Part shown: in pieces, positions 1 through 8,546 of the stretch
How positions within the stretch are numbered: position 1 is the stretch's first letter
How the letters are laid out: every line of letters begins with the position of its first letter
Assembly: GCF_021534965.1 (NCBI RefSeq)
Contig: NZ_CP091037.1
Span: forward strand, 1,404,501-1,468,500
DNA length: 64,000 bases
Source: Muricauda sp. SCSIO 65647
GTDB taxonomy: Bacteria > Bacteroidota > Bacteroidia > Flavobacteriales > Flavobacteriaceae
Direction of reading: 5' to 3'
Notes under the pieces: model-generated
Database searches by the model: none
Seen by the model: only the letters and a program-made list of their open reading frames with translations
Told to the model about the DNA's origin: nothing
Program-made: the position numbers and the translations under genes

Positions 1-1350
<1,350 letters not shown>

Positions 1351-1361
1351 AAATCAACACT

Positions 1362-2516
1362 ATGAAACGATTAGTCCATATACTACCCCTTTTGGCATTG
1401 ACCCTTTTGTACTTTGGCTGCCAAAATAATGGGAAGAAAGGAGAAAACTCAGATGATGGGACCACGACCTCAATAGGTAATGTGCCTATAATCGTTACCA
1501 AGGCACAGTTTGAAGGTGGACCGATGCAATTGGGTGGATTTGAGGAAAAACAATTTCCCAAAATGGTTCAAACTTCTGGATGGCTGGATGTTCCGCCGCA
1601 GAGCCGGGCCGTTGTAAGTGCTTATTCGGGAGGATACATCAAAGATGCGCCCTTATTGATTGGTGACAAGGTAAAAAAGGGGCAGGCGTTGATCACTTTA
1701 GAGAATCCTGAGTTCATACAGTTGCAACAAGATTATTTAGAGACGGCCGAACAATTGAACTACTTACGATCTGAATACAGTCGCCAAAAAACCCTGGTGG
1801 CTGAAAAAGTCACCTCGCAGAAGAGCTTTTTGAAAGCGGAAAGTAGTTTTAAGCAAACTTTGGCAAAATACGACGGTCTTCGTAAACAGTTAGAAATGCT
1901 GAACATTAGCCCGACCGCTGTGGAAAAGGGCAAAATCACTTCTGTGGTAACGCTTTATTCCCCTATAGATGGCAGTGTCACCAAGGTCAATATTGGCAAA
2001 GGGATGTACGTGGCCCCCACCGATGCCATTATGGAAATCATGAATGCCGACCACATTCATTTAGAATTGGAGGTTTTCGAGAAGGACATCATGAAAATAA
2101 AGAAGAACCAACCTATCTTTTTTAAAATTCCGGAAATCTCTGAAGAGGCTTTCAAGGCCCAAGTTTATTTGGTCGGTACATCAATAGGCGAGAAAAACCG
2201 AACCATAAAGGTGCACGGACATTTGAACGACGAGGCAGAACATAATTTTACCGTTGGCATGTTCGTTGAAGCCCGAATTGTTGTTGATAGCACTACTTCT
2301 AGGGCCTTGCCTGACGAAGCGATTGTTTCCGTTGAAGGCAAATCTTACGTGCTTTTGAGGATTGCCAGTGAAAATGATGGTTATGCATTTAAGAAGGAAG
2401 AAGTAATGGTCGGGGAATCGTATAATGGTTTTTCTGAGCTTAAAAACAGTGACCAATTTAAGGAAACGGACCGTTTTTTGATAAAAGGGGCATTTAATCT
2501 AATTAGGGAGGAATAA
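1362..2516 (+). CDS. RND efflux periplasmic adaptor, CusB/CzcB-like lipoprotein
   Basis: A 384-residue protein with a lipoprotein signal (hydrophobic run ending LYFGC, Cys near residue 20). A barrel-sandwich/lipoyl half follows (GGYIKDAPLLIGDKVKKGQ, about residues 92-113), then a coiled-coil hairpin (about 120-185), the second lipoyl half (YSPIDGSVTKVNIGKG) and beta-barrel and membrane-proximal domains. This is the order expected for the membrane fusion protein that bridges the RND pump and the TolC domain of the preceding gene. It starts 11 nt after the fusion gene and is co-transcribed with it. A cassette-type palindromic repeat begins 34 nt after its stop codon, so this core efflux operon is the upstream border of the accessory array. 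Confidence 0.88.
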   Translation: MKRLVHILPLLALTLLYFGCQNNGKKGENSDDGTTTSIGNVPIIVTKAQFEGGPMQLGGFEEKQFPKMVQTSGWLDVPPQSRAVVSAYSGGYIKDAPLLIGDKVKKGQALITLENPEFIQLQQDYLETAEQLNYLRSEYSRQKTLVAEKVTSQKSFLKAESSFKQTLAKYDGLRKQLEMLNISPTAVEKGKITSVVTLYSPIDGSVTKVNIGKGMYVAPTDAIMEIMNADHIHLELEVFEKDIMKIKKNQPIFFKIPEISEEAFKAQVYLVGTSIGEKNRTIKVHGHLNDEAEHNFTVGMFVEARIVVDSTTSRALPDEAIVSVEGKSYVLLRIASENDGYAFKKEEVMVGESYNGFSELKNSDQFKETDRFLIKGAFNLIREE

Positions 2517-2550
2517 GTAATCATAGAAGTCTACGAACAGGCTTGACGAG

Positions 2551-2693
2551 TGCCGACAATGTGTATAGCTCATTGCGCCTGCCAGTCGGCAGACAAGGCT
2601 CGGAAATTCCAGCCTGATTGGTTAACTTAGGGCTACGGCGGAAAGAATCCTACGGATTTTTCCGCAACGAAGCCATACACTAGACCATTGGCA
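2551..2693 (+). repeat. Cassette-junction palindrome 1 (attC-like)
   Basis: Left arm TGCCGACAATGTGTATAGCT continues to CATTGCG; right arm CGCAACGAAGCCATACAC continues to TAGACCATTGGCA. The arms pair over about 25 bases with an A/C mismatch. Two internal hairpins are visible: CTGCC/GGCAG near 2580 and GCGGAAA...TTTCCGC at 2638-2665. The right core is ATTGG rather than GTT. It separates cusB from the DUF2157 cassette. Confidence 0.75.
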
Positions 2694-2711
2694 AACACTT
2701 AAAACAGGACA

Positions 2712-3995
2712 ATGAGCGTACTAAAAGATTTACCTGAGCTAATAAAAGCTGAGGTCATCACACAAGAGACCGCAAACAGAATTCAGGATTACTATAAAAA
2801 CAAAAGCAGTTCATCAACTAACAGACTTTTTATTGTTTTTGGAATTTTAGGTGCAATACTGGTGGGGCTTGGTATCATCTTGATTATTGCTCATAACTGG
2901 GATGAACTTTCACGATCGACCAAAACACTATTTGCATTTCTACCATTGCTTATTGGACAAATACTCTGTGGCTTTGTATTACTAAAAAAACAGCATAGCG
3001 TTGCATGGAGAGAAAGTGGAACAGTTTTCTTATTTTTCTCAATTGGGGCATGTATATCACTTATAAGTCAGATTTACAACATACCAGGAAATTTAAGTTC
3101 GTTTCTCCTTACATGGATGCTCCTTTGCCTTCCTCTGATATATGTGATGAAATCTTCTATTTCATCGTTGCTATATCTAATCGGAATAACTTATTATGTA
3201 GCAGAAACCAACTATTGGTCATATCCATCAAATGAATCATACCTATATTGGTTGCTACTACTGATGGCCTTGCCGCATTACTACTTTTTGTACAAGAAAA
3301 AACCTGAAAGCAATTTTATGGTTTTCCATAATTGGATAATCCCATTATCACTGGTTATATCGCTTGGAACAGTGGCAAAAAACACAAACGAATTAATGTT
3401 TATAGCCTATTTCAACCTTTTTGGGTTACTCTATCTAATAGGAAATTTGGAGTTTTTCACCCAACAAAAATCAAGAAATAACGGTTATAGATTATTGGGT
3501 TCGCTTGGTACCATCGTGCTGTTATTGATACTGAGTTTTGATTGGTTTTGGGAAGATTTGAGAAGAGCGGATTTTCAGTTCGATGAGATAATTTCAGCAC
3601 CTGAATTTTTGGCCTCTGCTATTACGTTAATATTGGCAGGAGTTCTTTTTTATTTACAACATAAGAATAAAGCCTTGAGAGACGTCAAACCCATAGCTCC
3701 AATTTTCATTCTATTTATTGCAACATTCATTTTAGGACTTACCTCCCCTTACTCGGTAGTACTTATCAATATTTATGTTCTTGCAATAGGAATCTTGACT
3801 ATTAGGGATGGTGCAAAGCAAGACCACTTAGGAATATTGAACTACGGTCTGCTGATCATTACGGTATTAGTGATATGCAGGTTTTTTGATACAGACTTGA
3901 GTTTTGTCATTCGAGGTATTTTATTCGTATCGGTTGGTGCAGGATTTTTTGCTGCAAATTATTGGATGCTCAAAAAAAGAAAGGTAAATGAATAG
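2712..3995 (+). CDS. DUF2157 multi-pass membrane protein
   Basis: A 427-residue integral membrane protein of the DUF2157 family. A short soluble N-terminus (LPELIKAEVITQETANRI) precedes about ten hydrophobic segments, including the family-typical first pair around residues 38-65 and 73-93 with the short sequence AHNWDEL between them. It overlaps the next gene by 8 nt, and the same DUF2157-GDYXXLXY pairing is common in other bacteria, which supports both calls. No enzymatic function is established for the family. The start codon is only about 24 nt after the presumed cassette crossover, leaving no space for a promoter of its own, so expression by read-through from the cus operon is likely. First cassette of the array. 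Confidence 0.8.
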   Translation: MSVLKDLPELIKAEVITQETANRIQDYYKNKSSSSTNRLFIVFGILGAILVGLGIILIIAHNWDELSRSTKTLFAFLPLLIGQILCGFVLLKKQHSVAWRESGTVFLFFSIGACISLISQIYNIPGNLSSFLLTWMLLCLPLIYVMKSSISSLLYLIGITYYVAETNYWSYPSNESYLYWLLLLMALPHYYFLYKKKPESNFMVFHNWIIPLSLVISLGTVAKNTNELMFIAYFNLFGLLYLIGNLEFFTQQKSRNNGYRLLGSLGTIVLLLILSFDWFWEDLRRADFQFDEIISAPEFLASAITLILAGVLFYLQHKNKALRDVKPIAPIFILFIATFILGLTSPYSVVLINIYVLAIGILTIRDGAKQDHLGILNYGLLIITVLVICRFFDTDLSFVIRGILFVSVGAGFFAANYWMLKKRKVNE

Positions 3996-4572
3996 TAAAA
4001 AAATAGTATTGACTGCATTTGTTCTTGTTGCTTTGGTGCAACTGTTTGTTCCTGCCAAAATGATATGGGACAAAGAAGATGTTCTAGACACAGGAATAGA
4101 GTTCAAATTTAAGACCGCACCTGTTGACCCAAATGACCCTTTCAGAGGAAAATATATCACTCTGACTTATGATGAAAACAGTATCACAGTTACTAACGAA
4201 GAGGATTGGGTGACCGGAGAATCAATTTATGTCAGTCTAACAACCGATAATTCTGGGTTTGCCAAAATAACGTCAGTTTCAAAAAACAAGCCAGCCAACA
4301 ACGAAAATTTTGTTAGGGCCAAAGTGGGGTCCGTATTGGGAAATGGTTCGAATCAGTTGATTATAGTCTACCCTTTTGACAGATATTATATGGAAGAATC
4401 AAAAGCCTATGATGCAGAACTAACATACAGAATGTCACAACAAGATACAAGCAAAATTACCTATGCCTTGGTCAGCGTTAAAAATGGTGAGGCTGTATTA
4501 AAAGACGTTCTGATTGACGGAACTTCAATAAGAGAAATAGTTAAAGTAAATCAGCGGAAAAAAAAGGAATAA
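3988..4572 (+). CDS. GDYXXLXY domain protein
   Basis: A 194-residue protein with one N-terminal membrane segment (about residues 5-24, VLTAFVLVALVQLFVPAKMI) and an exported domain. It carries the family signature as GKYITLTY after DPNDPFR (about residues 53-61), where the usual D is K. It overlaps DUF2157 by 8 nt, giving translational coupling, and shares one cassette with it. The family almost always occurs next to a DUF2157 membrane protein, so the two probably form a membrane complex of unknown function. The stop codon lies 7 nt before the next palindromic repeat. Confidence 0.8.
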   Translation: MNSKKIVLTAFVLVALVQLFVPAKMIWDKEDVLDTGIEFKFKTAPVDPNDPFRGKYITLTYDENSITVTNEEDWVTGESIYVSLTTDNSGFAKITSVSKNKPANNENFVRAKVGSVLGNGSNQLIIVYPFDRYYMEESKAYDAELTYRMSQQDTSKITYALVSVKNGEAVLKDVLIDGTSIREIVKVNQRKKKE

Positions 4573-4578
4573 GAACAT

Positions 4579-4650
4579 TTGCCAACAGGGTGCATAAATC
4601 ATTGCGACCAATCAGCACCCTACAATTCATACACGAGACCGTTGTATGCA
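4579..4650 (+). repeat. Cassette-junction palindrome 2 (attC-like, short form)
   Basis: Left arm TTGCCAACAGGGTGCATAAA then TCATTGCGACC; right arm AATTCATACACGAGACCGTT then GTATGCA. This is the shortest complete copy, about 72 bp. The left core TTTGCCAA is complementary to TTGGCAAA at the beginning of the preceding cassette (2688-2695), not to the right core of this site. The presumed crossover is after G4641. Confidence 0.75.
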
Positions 4651-4664
4651 ATAAAACAACTTCA

Positions 4665-5117
4665 ATGAAGAACCTTTATATCATCAATTTTTCAGTTTTG
4701 CTCTTAGCCTTAATAAGCTGTAATAAGAACTTGAACGTGACAACGGAAATTCTTAGGGAAACAGAAAAATCTCGATTAAATTCTCTTGTTGAAGCAGATA
4801 TGAAAACAGCCAGAGCCATTCATGCCGATGATTTCCAGCTAATCACCCCAAGTGGACGTACTTTCACCAAAGAACAGTATTTAGAAGGGATTTCGTCGGG
4901 TAATTTAGACTATAAAATCTTTAGACCAGAGTCGGAAATTAAAGTAAAAATCCATAAGAAATCTGCAATTATTAGATACATATCCACTATCGAAATAACT
5001 GTGGGTGACAATTACTATCCACCAGAAAAATTTTGGCATACAGATACCAATGAATTTCGAGATGGGCGATGGCAAGTTGTTTGGTCTCAAGCAACCACAA
5101 TAGTTGATGATAAATAA
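4665..5117 (+). CDS. Lipoprotein with NTF2-like (DUF4440-type) fold
   Basis: A 150-residue lipoprotein. The start at 4665 gives a clean signal (hydrophobic run to LALISC); an in-frame start at 4590 would lie inside the palindromic repeat and is rejected. After the signal the sequence resembles nuclear-transport-factor-2/DUF4440 proteins: an initial helix (LNSLVEADMKTARAIHADDF), QLITPSGRTFTKEQYLEGI and a C-terminal strand GRWQVVWSQAT. Such domains bind small ligands or act as small enzymes; no specific function can be assigned. Single-gene cassette, with its stop codon 4 nt before the next repeat. Confidence 0.7.
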   Translation: MKNLYIINFSVLLLALISCNKNLNVTTEILRETEKSRLNSLVEADMKTARAIHADDFQLITPSGRTFTKEQYLEGISSGNLDYKIFRPESEIKVKIHKKSAIIRYISTIEITVGDNYYPPEKFWHTDTNEFRDGRWQVVWSQATTIVDDK

Positions 5118-5120
5118 TAC

Positions 5121-5284
5121 GGCATACAACAAGGCCTATAATTTATAGCTGTGCTGTTGGTTAAGACAAGGAACAATTCTTACTTTTAATACGGCTAGAT
5201 TTCATACGGACAATTTCCTGACTTCGACTTCGCTCAGCCAACAGAAAAGTCCGTAACTAATCATACACATGACCGTTGTAGCCA
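5121..5284 (+). repeat. Cassette-junction palindrome 3 (attC-like)
   Basis: The left core GCATACAAC is complementary to GTTGTATGC at 4641-4649, the start of the same cassette. The right half contains the stem CGGACAATTTCCTG... paired with ...CAGAAAAGTCCG and ends TCATACACATGACCGTTGTA. Bases 5207-5284 are nearly identical to 9884-9962 in repeat 9. The loop contains CTTCGACTTCGCTCAGCC, resembling a dispersed Bacteroidota repeat seen again near 10484. Confidence 0.75.
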
Positions 5285-5368
5285 ATTTTGAAAATCCCCA
5301 ATAACGGGTATTGAAGAGTATTCTAAAAAAGAATTACTTGTTTTCATCTAATTTAAAAAATAATAACG

Positions 5369-5950
5369 ATGAGAACATTAATTACAACTTTATTAATTAT
5401 CGGGCTTTCCTTTACAGAAATGTATGGTCAAAGCGAAGTTCCTGTTGGAACAATACTTATTTGGTCTGGCCCCTCAAGCACCATACCCAATGGATGGAAA
5501 ATATGCGATGGTGATTATTTATTGGTAACGGCGTATCCAGAATTGCACAAAGTAGTCCAAGACTATTGGGGGCCTTATAGAGAAAGTAATAGTGGACACG
5601 CTATTTCTTATAAATTACCTGACCTAAGAGGAATTTTTATAAGGGGAGTAAATGACGCTAGAAACGACTCCTTTGAAGATAAGGATAAAGATAAAAGAGA
5701 AAGTACCAAAGGTACTCCGAATGAAGTGGGAAGCTTTCAGAGACACGCTATACAAACCCATTCACATAGAATCGGAGAAGGAACCTCAGACAAGCAAGCC
5801 AACTCCCAGAGAGAGAGAACGAGATTTGCAGATTTTTACAAGGAAAAAAATGGAACACCTCATACCACCAGCGACCCGATTTCAGCAAATCTTTCATCCG
5901 AAACGCGTCCAAATAATGCTTATGTCCATTATATTATCAAAGCTGAATAA
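5369..5950 (+). CDS. Exported phage-tail-collar-domain protein
   Basis: A 193-residue protein with an N-terminal signal peptide (about residues 1-20, ending MYGQ) and a tail-collar fold. It shows PVGTILIWSG, then IPNGWKICDG, YPELHKVV, YKLPDLRGIFIRGVN and the C-terminal ETRPNNAYVHYIIK, the standard order for phage tail collar/tail-fibre tip proteins. Collar domains normally sit at the tips of phage fibres; here one is free-standing, has a secretion signal and no other phage gene nearby. It is a single-gene cassette with a 93-nt leader after the presumed crossover. Possible roles are surface binding or adhesion, which is inference. Confidence 0.75.
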   Translation: MRTLITTLLIIGLSFTEMYGQSEVPVGTILIWSGPSSTIPNGWKICDGDYLLVTAYPELHKVVQDYWGPYRESNSGHAISYKLPDLRGIFIRGVNDARNDSFEDKDKDKRESTKGTPNEVGSFQRHAIQTHSHRIGEGTSDKQANSQRERTRFADFYKEKNGTPHTTSDPISANLSSETRPNNAYVHYIIKAE

Positions 5951-5960
5951 AAATAAAAAC

Positions 5961-6102
5961 TGGCTACAACAACAAGGTGTATAGCCCATTGCGGTTGATT
6001 TTCCTAAACGAAAATTCAACCGCATTTGCTATCTTGGTGTTATGGCGGAAAAGTCGGTTGGACGTTTTCCACAACGAAGCCATACACGAACCGTTAGCTA
6101 CA
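5961..6102 (+). repeat. Cassette-junction palindrome 4 (attC-like, best-preserved copy)
   Basis: The left core TGGCTACAAC is complementary to GTTGTAGCCA at 5275-5284, the start of the same cassette. The outer arms are AAGGTGTATAGCCCATTGCG and ACAACGAAGCCATACACGAA. Two internal hairpins are clear: GCGGTTGATTTTC paired with GAAAATTCAACCGC (5991-6023), and GGAAAAGTC paired with GACGTTTTCC (6047-6070). The presumed crossover is after G6093. Confidence 0.8.
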
Positions 6103-6128
6103 ATATGAAAATTTGGATTTGATTCGTT

Positions 6129-6150
6129 TTTGGTGTAATTTTACACCAAA
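6129..6150. promoter_or_regulatory. Perfect 22-bp palindrome, probable parDE operator
   Basis: TTTGGTGTAA-TT-TTACACCAAA has two perfect 10-base arms and ends 11 nt before the antitoxin start. The position and symmetry fit an operator bound by a dimeric ribbon-helix-helix antitoxin. The element includes TAATTTTA, close to the Bacteroidota -7 consensus, so binding would block initiation. Confidence 0.7.
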
Positions 6151-6161
6151 TTATTTCAGGC

Positions 6162-6401
6162 ATGGCTAGACAAAGTATTTCTTTCACAGAACCCAACGAT
6201 AAGTGGCTGAAATCCCAAGTGGAAAATCAGGAGTATTCAAGCAAAAGCGAATTGGTCAATGACCTTGTACGCCAGGCAAGAAAACAGCAAGCACAGATTG
6301 ACTGGATAAGGACAAAGTTGGAAAAAGCTGAAAAAAGTGGATTTACCAACTATGGAAAGCATGAGATTTTAAAACAGTCAAAAGCAGTGCTGAGTGGCTG
6401 A
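6162..6401 (+). CDS. ParD-family antitoxin (ribbon-helix-helix)
   Basis: A 79-residue protein matching the ParD/CC2985 antitoxin family. An N-terminal ribbon-helix-helix strand (RQSISFTEPNDKWLKSQVEN) is followed by YSSKSELVNDLVRQARK and a C-terminal toxin-wrapping helix. It binds and neutralises the ParE toxin and represses its own operon. A 22-bp palindrome lies 11 nt upstream as a probable operator. It overlaps the toxin gene by 8 nt. Toxin-antitoxin pairs are common cargo of integron arrays, where they stabilise the array against loss. Confidence 0.85.
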   Translation: MARQSISFTEPNDKWLKSQVENQEYSSKSELVNDLVRQARKQQAQIDWIRTKLEKAEKSGFTNYGKHEILKQSKAVLSG

Positions 6402-6681
6402 TTATAGACTCAGCAATGAAGCCAAAAATGACCTAATACGAATCCATCAATACGGAGTCAAAAACTTCGGCCTTTCGCAGGCCGATAAGTATTTCGAAAC
6501 ATTTTTCCAATACTTCGAAATAATAGCTGAACAACCTTACACTTTCGAATCCGTCGACTATTTAAAAAATGGATATCGCCGTTGTGTTTGCGGTGTTGAC
6601 AGTATATTCTATAGAATAAATGGAGAAGTTGTTGAGATTATGGCAATAATCGGGAGACAGGACTTAGACAACATACTCTGA
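6394..6681 (+). CDS. RelE/ParE-family toxin
   Basis: A 95-residue protein starting at GTG inside the antitoxin gene. The fold signature is clear: SNEAKNDLIRIHQYGVKNFG at the N-terminus, a central helix, and the C-terminal strands YRRCVCGVDSIFYRI...VEIMAIIGRQD. The family is split between gyrase poisons (ParE) and ribosome-dependent mRNA nucleases (RelE). The partner being ParD-like and the conserved basic C-terminus (IIGRQD) favour ParE. It shares the cassette with parD; the next repeat begins 14 nt after its stop codon. Confidence 0.85.
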   Translation: MADYRLSNEAKNDLIRIHQYGVKNFGLSQADKYFETFFQYFEIIAEQPYTFESVDYLKNGYRRCVCGVDSIFYRINGEVVEIMAIIGRQDLDNIL

Positions 6682-6694
6682 AAATGAACAATAC

Positions 6695-6870
6695 TGTTGC
6701 TAACATTGGCTATAATTCGCCAACCCGACAGGGTCGTTCTTTTCAAAAAACCCGAATTCAAATACAAGTAGCTTACGGAAACTTCGTTTAAAAGGGTCAA
6801 AGATCTCTTATCTTAGTTCTGCCCATAGGTAGCTATATAGATCATAATCTATATTTCTACGTTGCCAACA
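6695..6870 (+). repeat. Cassette-junction palindrome 5 (attC-like, diverged right arm)
   Basis: The left part TGTTGCTAACATTGGCTATA is almost identical to repeats 6 and 8. The left core TGTTGCTAAC pairs with GTTAGCTACA at 6093-6102, the start of the same cassette, with one mismatch. The right arm is weak, but it ends CTACGTTGCCAACA with the GTT core at 6861. The interior contains AGATCATAATCT and other minor dyads. Confidence 0.6.
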
Positions 6871-6872
6871 AT

Positions 6873-7469
6873 ATGAAAAAACTTCTTTTTGGACTCATTT
6901 TAATGTCTTTAGTAAGCTGTAATTCACGGAACACTAATTTTAATGAACTTAAAAACTGTTTAAATGAAGAAGATATTTCTGTTCTAGAGAAAGGACTTAT
7001 GGATTTTGAATCTAGACTTGCAGAGAAATATGAAGGACTTGACAAAGAAGAAGGTTACATTCAATTCTTAAACGACTTCATTGGCAATGAAATTTCACCT
7101 GATTTTTTTCTTAATCCCAAATCAAAGACAATCAGGACTGAAGTAAAAGAAATTGGGATTTGGCAATTGTCCGAGGAATCAGACGAAGGAATGGAGGCCG
7201 AAATTAGACTTGATGGTTCTCAACCTGAAAAAAGCGCTGGAATCTTAACGTTGCGAAATGAATTTCAAAATTGCCTAATTACAAAAGTTTCAAACGACGG
7301 CATTAAAAACTTCCTATACCTAAGGACAAAAGTGCCTAATCTAAGTTGGGGGTTTACCACCAAATACATCCATGACGGAATTAATGAAAAGGACCTGAAG
7401 AATAAAATGAATCGACTGGCCATGGCTTATGGTATTTACTACGAGTTCGCATTGAATCTGGAAAAATAA
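6873..7469 (+). CDS. Lipoprotein of unknown function
   Basis: A 198-residue protein with a lipoprotein signal (LILMSLVSC, Cys about residue 16). The mature part is mixed alpha/beta and rather acidic (LNEEDISVLEKGLMDFESRL), with no family I recognise. It begins only 12 nt after the GTT crossover of repeat 5, so the ATG belongs to the very edge of the cassette and no promoter fits in between. Single-gene cassette, with the repeat starting 6 nt after the stop codon. Codon use is AT-rich compared with the core genes downstream of 10.8 kb. Confidence 0.7.
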   Translation: MKKLLFGLILMSLVSCNSRNTNFNELKNCLNEEDISVLEKGLMDFESRLAEKYEGLDKEEGYIQFLNDFIGNEISPDFFLNPKSKTIRTEVKEIGIWQLSEESDEGMEAEIRLDGSQPEKSAGILTLRNEFQNCLITKVSNDGIKNFLYLRTKVPNLSWGFTTKYIHDGINEKDLKNKMNRLAMAYGIYYEFALNLEK

Positions 7470-7474
7470 AATAC

Positions 7475-7612
7475 TGTTGCCAACATTGGCTATAATTCAG
7501 CGTGGCTTTAGAACAAAAAATAAAAGTAATCTATGACTTAAGCTTGATCTCTTTGCGGAATAGTCCTTCGGACGATTCCACGCCGAAATCATAGCCGAGA
7601 CCGTTGTAGCAC
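7475..7612 (+). repeat. Cassette-junction palindrome 6 (attC-like)
   Basis: Left arm TGTTGCCAACATTGGCTATA then ATTCAGCGTGGC; right arm CCACGCCGAAATCATAGCC then GAGACCGTTGTAGC. The arms pair GGCTAT with ATAGCC and GCGTGG with CCACGC, different bases from those used by repeats 1 and 4 at the same positions. Internal hairpin GGAATAGTCC/GGACGATTCC at 7556-7579. The left core pairs with GTTGCCAACA at 6861-6870 with one mismatch. Presumed crossover after G7603. Confidence 0.8.
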
Positions 7613-7621
7613 ATTTAAATT

Positions 7622-8011
7622 ATGCGTCCAATAGATGAAATAATATCAGAAATTGAATCATACGAAAGTGATGATGGTAATTGGCTGCGATTGGACGAAT
7701 TAGTGACTGAATTGTGGGAAAGCGGAAATCCTGAAAACGGAATTGACGCAATGTTTAAAATCTTTGAAAACAACCCTACCGATGATGGTGCTGGAGTTTT
7801 CTGGTCAATACTACACGGATTGGAAACACTGGAATATGAACAGAAACTCTATGATTCTTTGATGGAAAAACCGTCTCATATGACAATTGCAATGTTGAAA
7901 CGAATTGAAAATACCGAATCTGAAACTATTGCAGGAAAATCGATTTCAGAATTGAAAGACCTCATAAAGAATAACCCAAAAACTAAAACGGAATTACTTG
8001 ACGAAATATGA
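7622..8011 (+). CDS. Small acidic cytoplasmic protein of unknown function
   Basis: A 129-residue soluble acidic protein without signal peptide. Visible features are helical, with WLRLDELVTELWESGNPENG in the N-terminal half and repeated helical segments resembling small superhelical immunity-type proteins, though I cannot assign a family. It overlaps the next lipoprotein gene by 4 nt (ATGA), so the two form a coupled pair in one cassette. The start lies 17 nt after the presumed crossover, leaving no space for its own promoter. Confidence 0.65.
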   Translation: MRPIDEIISEIESYESDDGNWLRLDELVTELWESGNPENGIDAMFKIFENNPTDDGAGVFWSILHGLETLEYEQKLYDSLMEKPSHMTIAMLKRIENTESETIAGKSISELKDLIKNNPKTKTELLDEI

Positions 8012-8436
8012 GAAGCCTGATAATCGGATTTATCTGTTTTTCCTTGATTTGTTGTTCGAATCGTAAAAGCAAAAAGGAAATCGATGGAAATATTGATTTA
8101 GAAAAAGTAATAATGAAAGAAATTGACCTTAAAAATTGGACTGACACGCCTCACGTGGTTGGACGTCTGGCAACCGAATCAGATGTCAATTCAGGTGCTG
8201 CCACTTTTGTAATCGATGGACAGGGACAGGAACACAAGCCATTGGATATTAGGATTCCGTCTTTGGCCTTTCACGTAGATGTGGACACAAAAGAAAAAAC
8301 CCCAGTTGTTGTAATTCAAGGTGAACAAGTTGGAGAGCAAAAAGTTGTGGGAATTAAATACTTGGATGGTTCCGACGGAGTTTGTACGCTTGGGGAATTG
8401 GAATTTGTAAGTAGTCCCTCAGAATTTGAAAATTAA
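8008..8436 (+). CDS. Lipoprotein of unknown function
   Basis: A 142-residue protein with a lipoprotein signal (IIGFICFSLICC, Cys near residue 15-16). The mature part is beta-rich (PHVVGRLATESDVNSGAATF, then PVVVIQGEQVGEQKVVGIKY), with no family I recognise. Start ATG overlaps the stop of the preceding gene (ATGA), implying translational coupling. The next repeat starts 6 nt after the stop codon. Confidence 0.65.
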   Translation: MRSLIIGFICFSLICCSNRKSKKEIDGNIDLEKVIMKEIDLKNWTDTPHVVGRLATESDVNSGAATFVIDGQGQEHKPLDIRIPSLAFHVDVDTKEKTPVVVIQGEQVGEQKVVGIKYLDGSDGVCTLGELEFVSSPSEFEN

Positions 8437-8442
8437 AAATCC

Positions 8443-8475
8443 GTGCTACAACGTGGGCTTTAATTCATTGCGGCT
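8443..8475 (+). repeat. Cassette-junction repeat 7, left half only
   Basis: GTGCTACAACGTGGGCTTTA then ATTCATTGCGG matches the left arm of the other copies. Its core GTGCTACAAC is perfectly complementary to GTTGTAGCAC at 7603-7612, the start of the same cassette. No right arm (CATACAC...GTTG) is seen before the next start codon at 8547, so the copy looks truncated by deletion or later recombination. Confidence 0.65.
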
Positions 8476-8546
8476 TTCTTGCTAACTTTAAACCTATTAA
8501 ACATTATCCCGATAGCTATCTGCAGGCTGGATTTCATTTTGACTAA

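Noticed and set aside
4590-4664. Upstream start for the NTF2-like lipoprotein of cassette 3
   Set aside because: The 25 extra residues are encoded by the palindromic repeat; starting at 4665 gives a proper lipoprotein signal.
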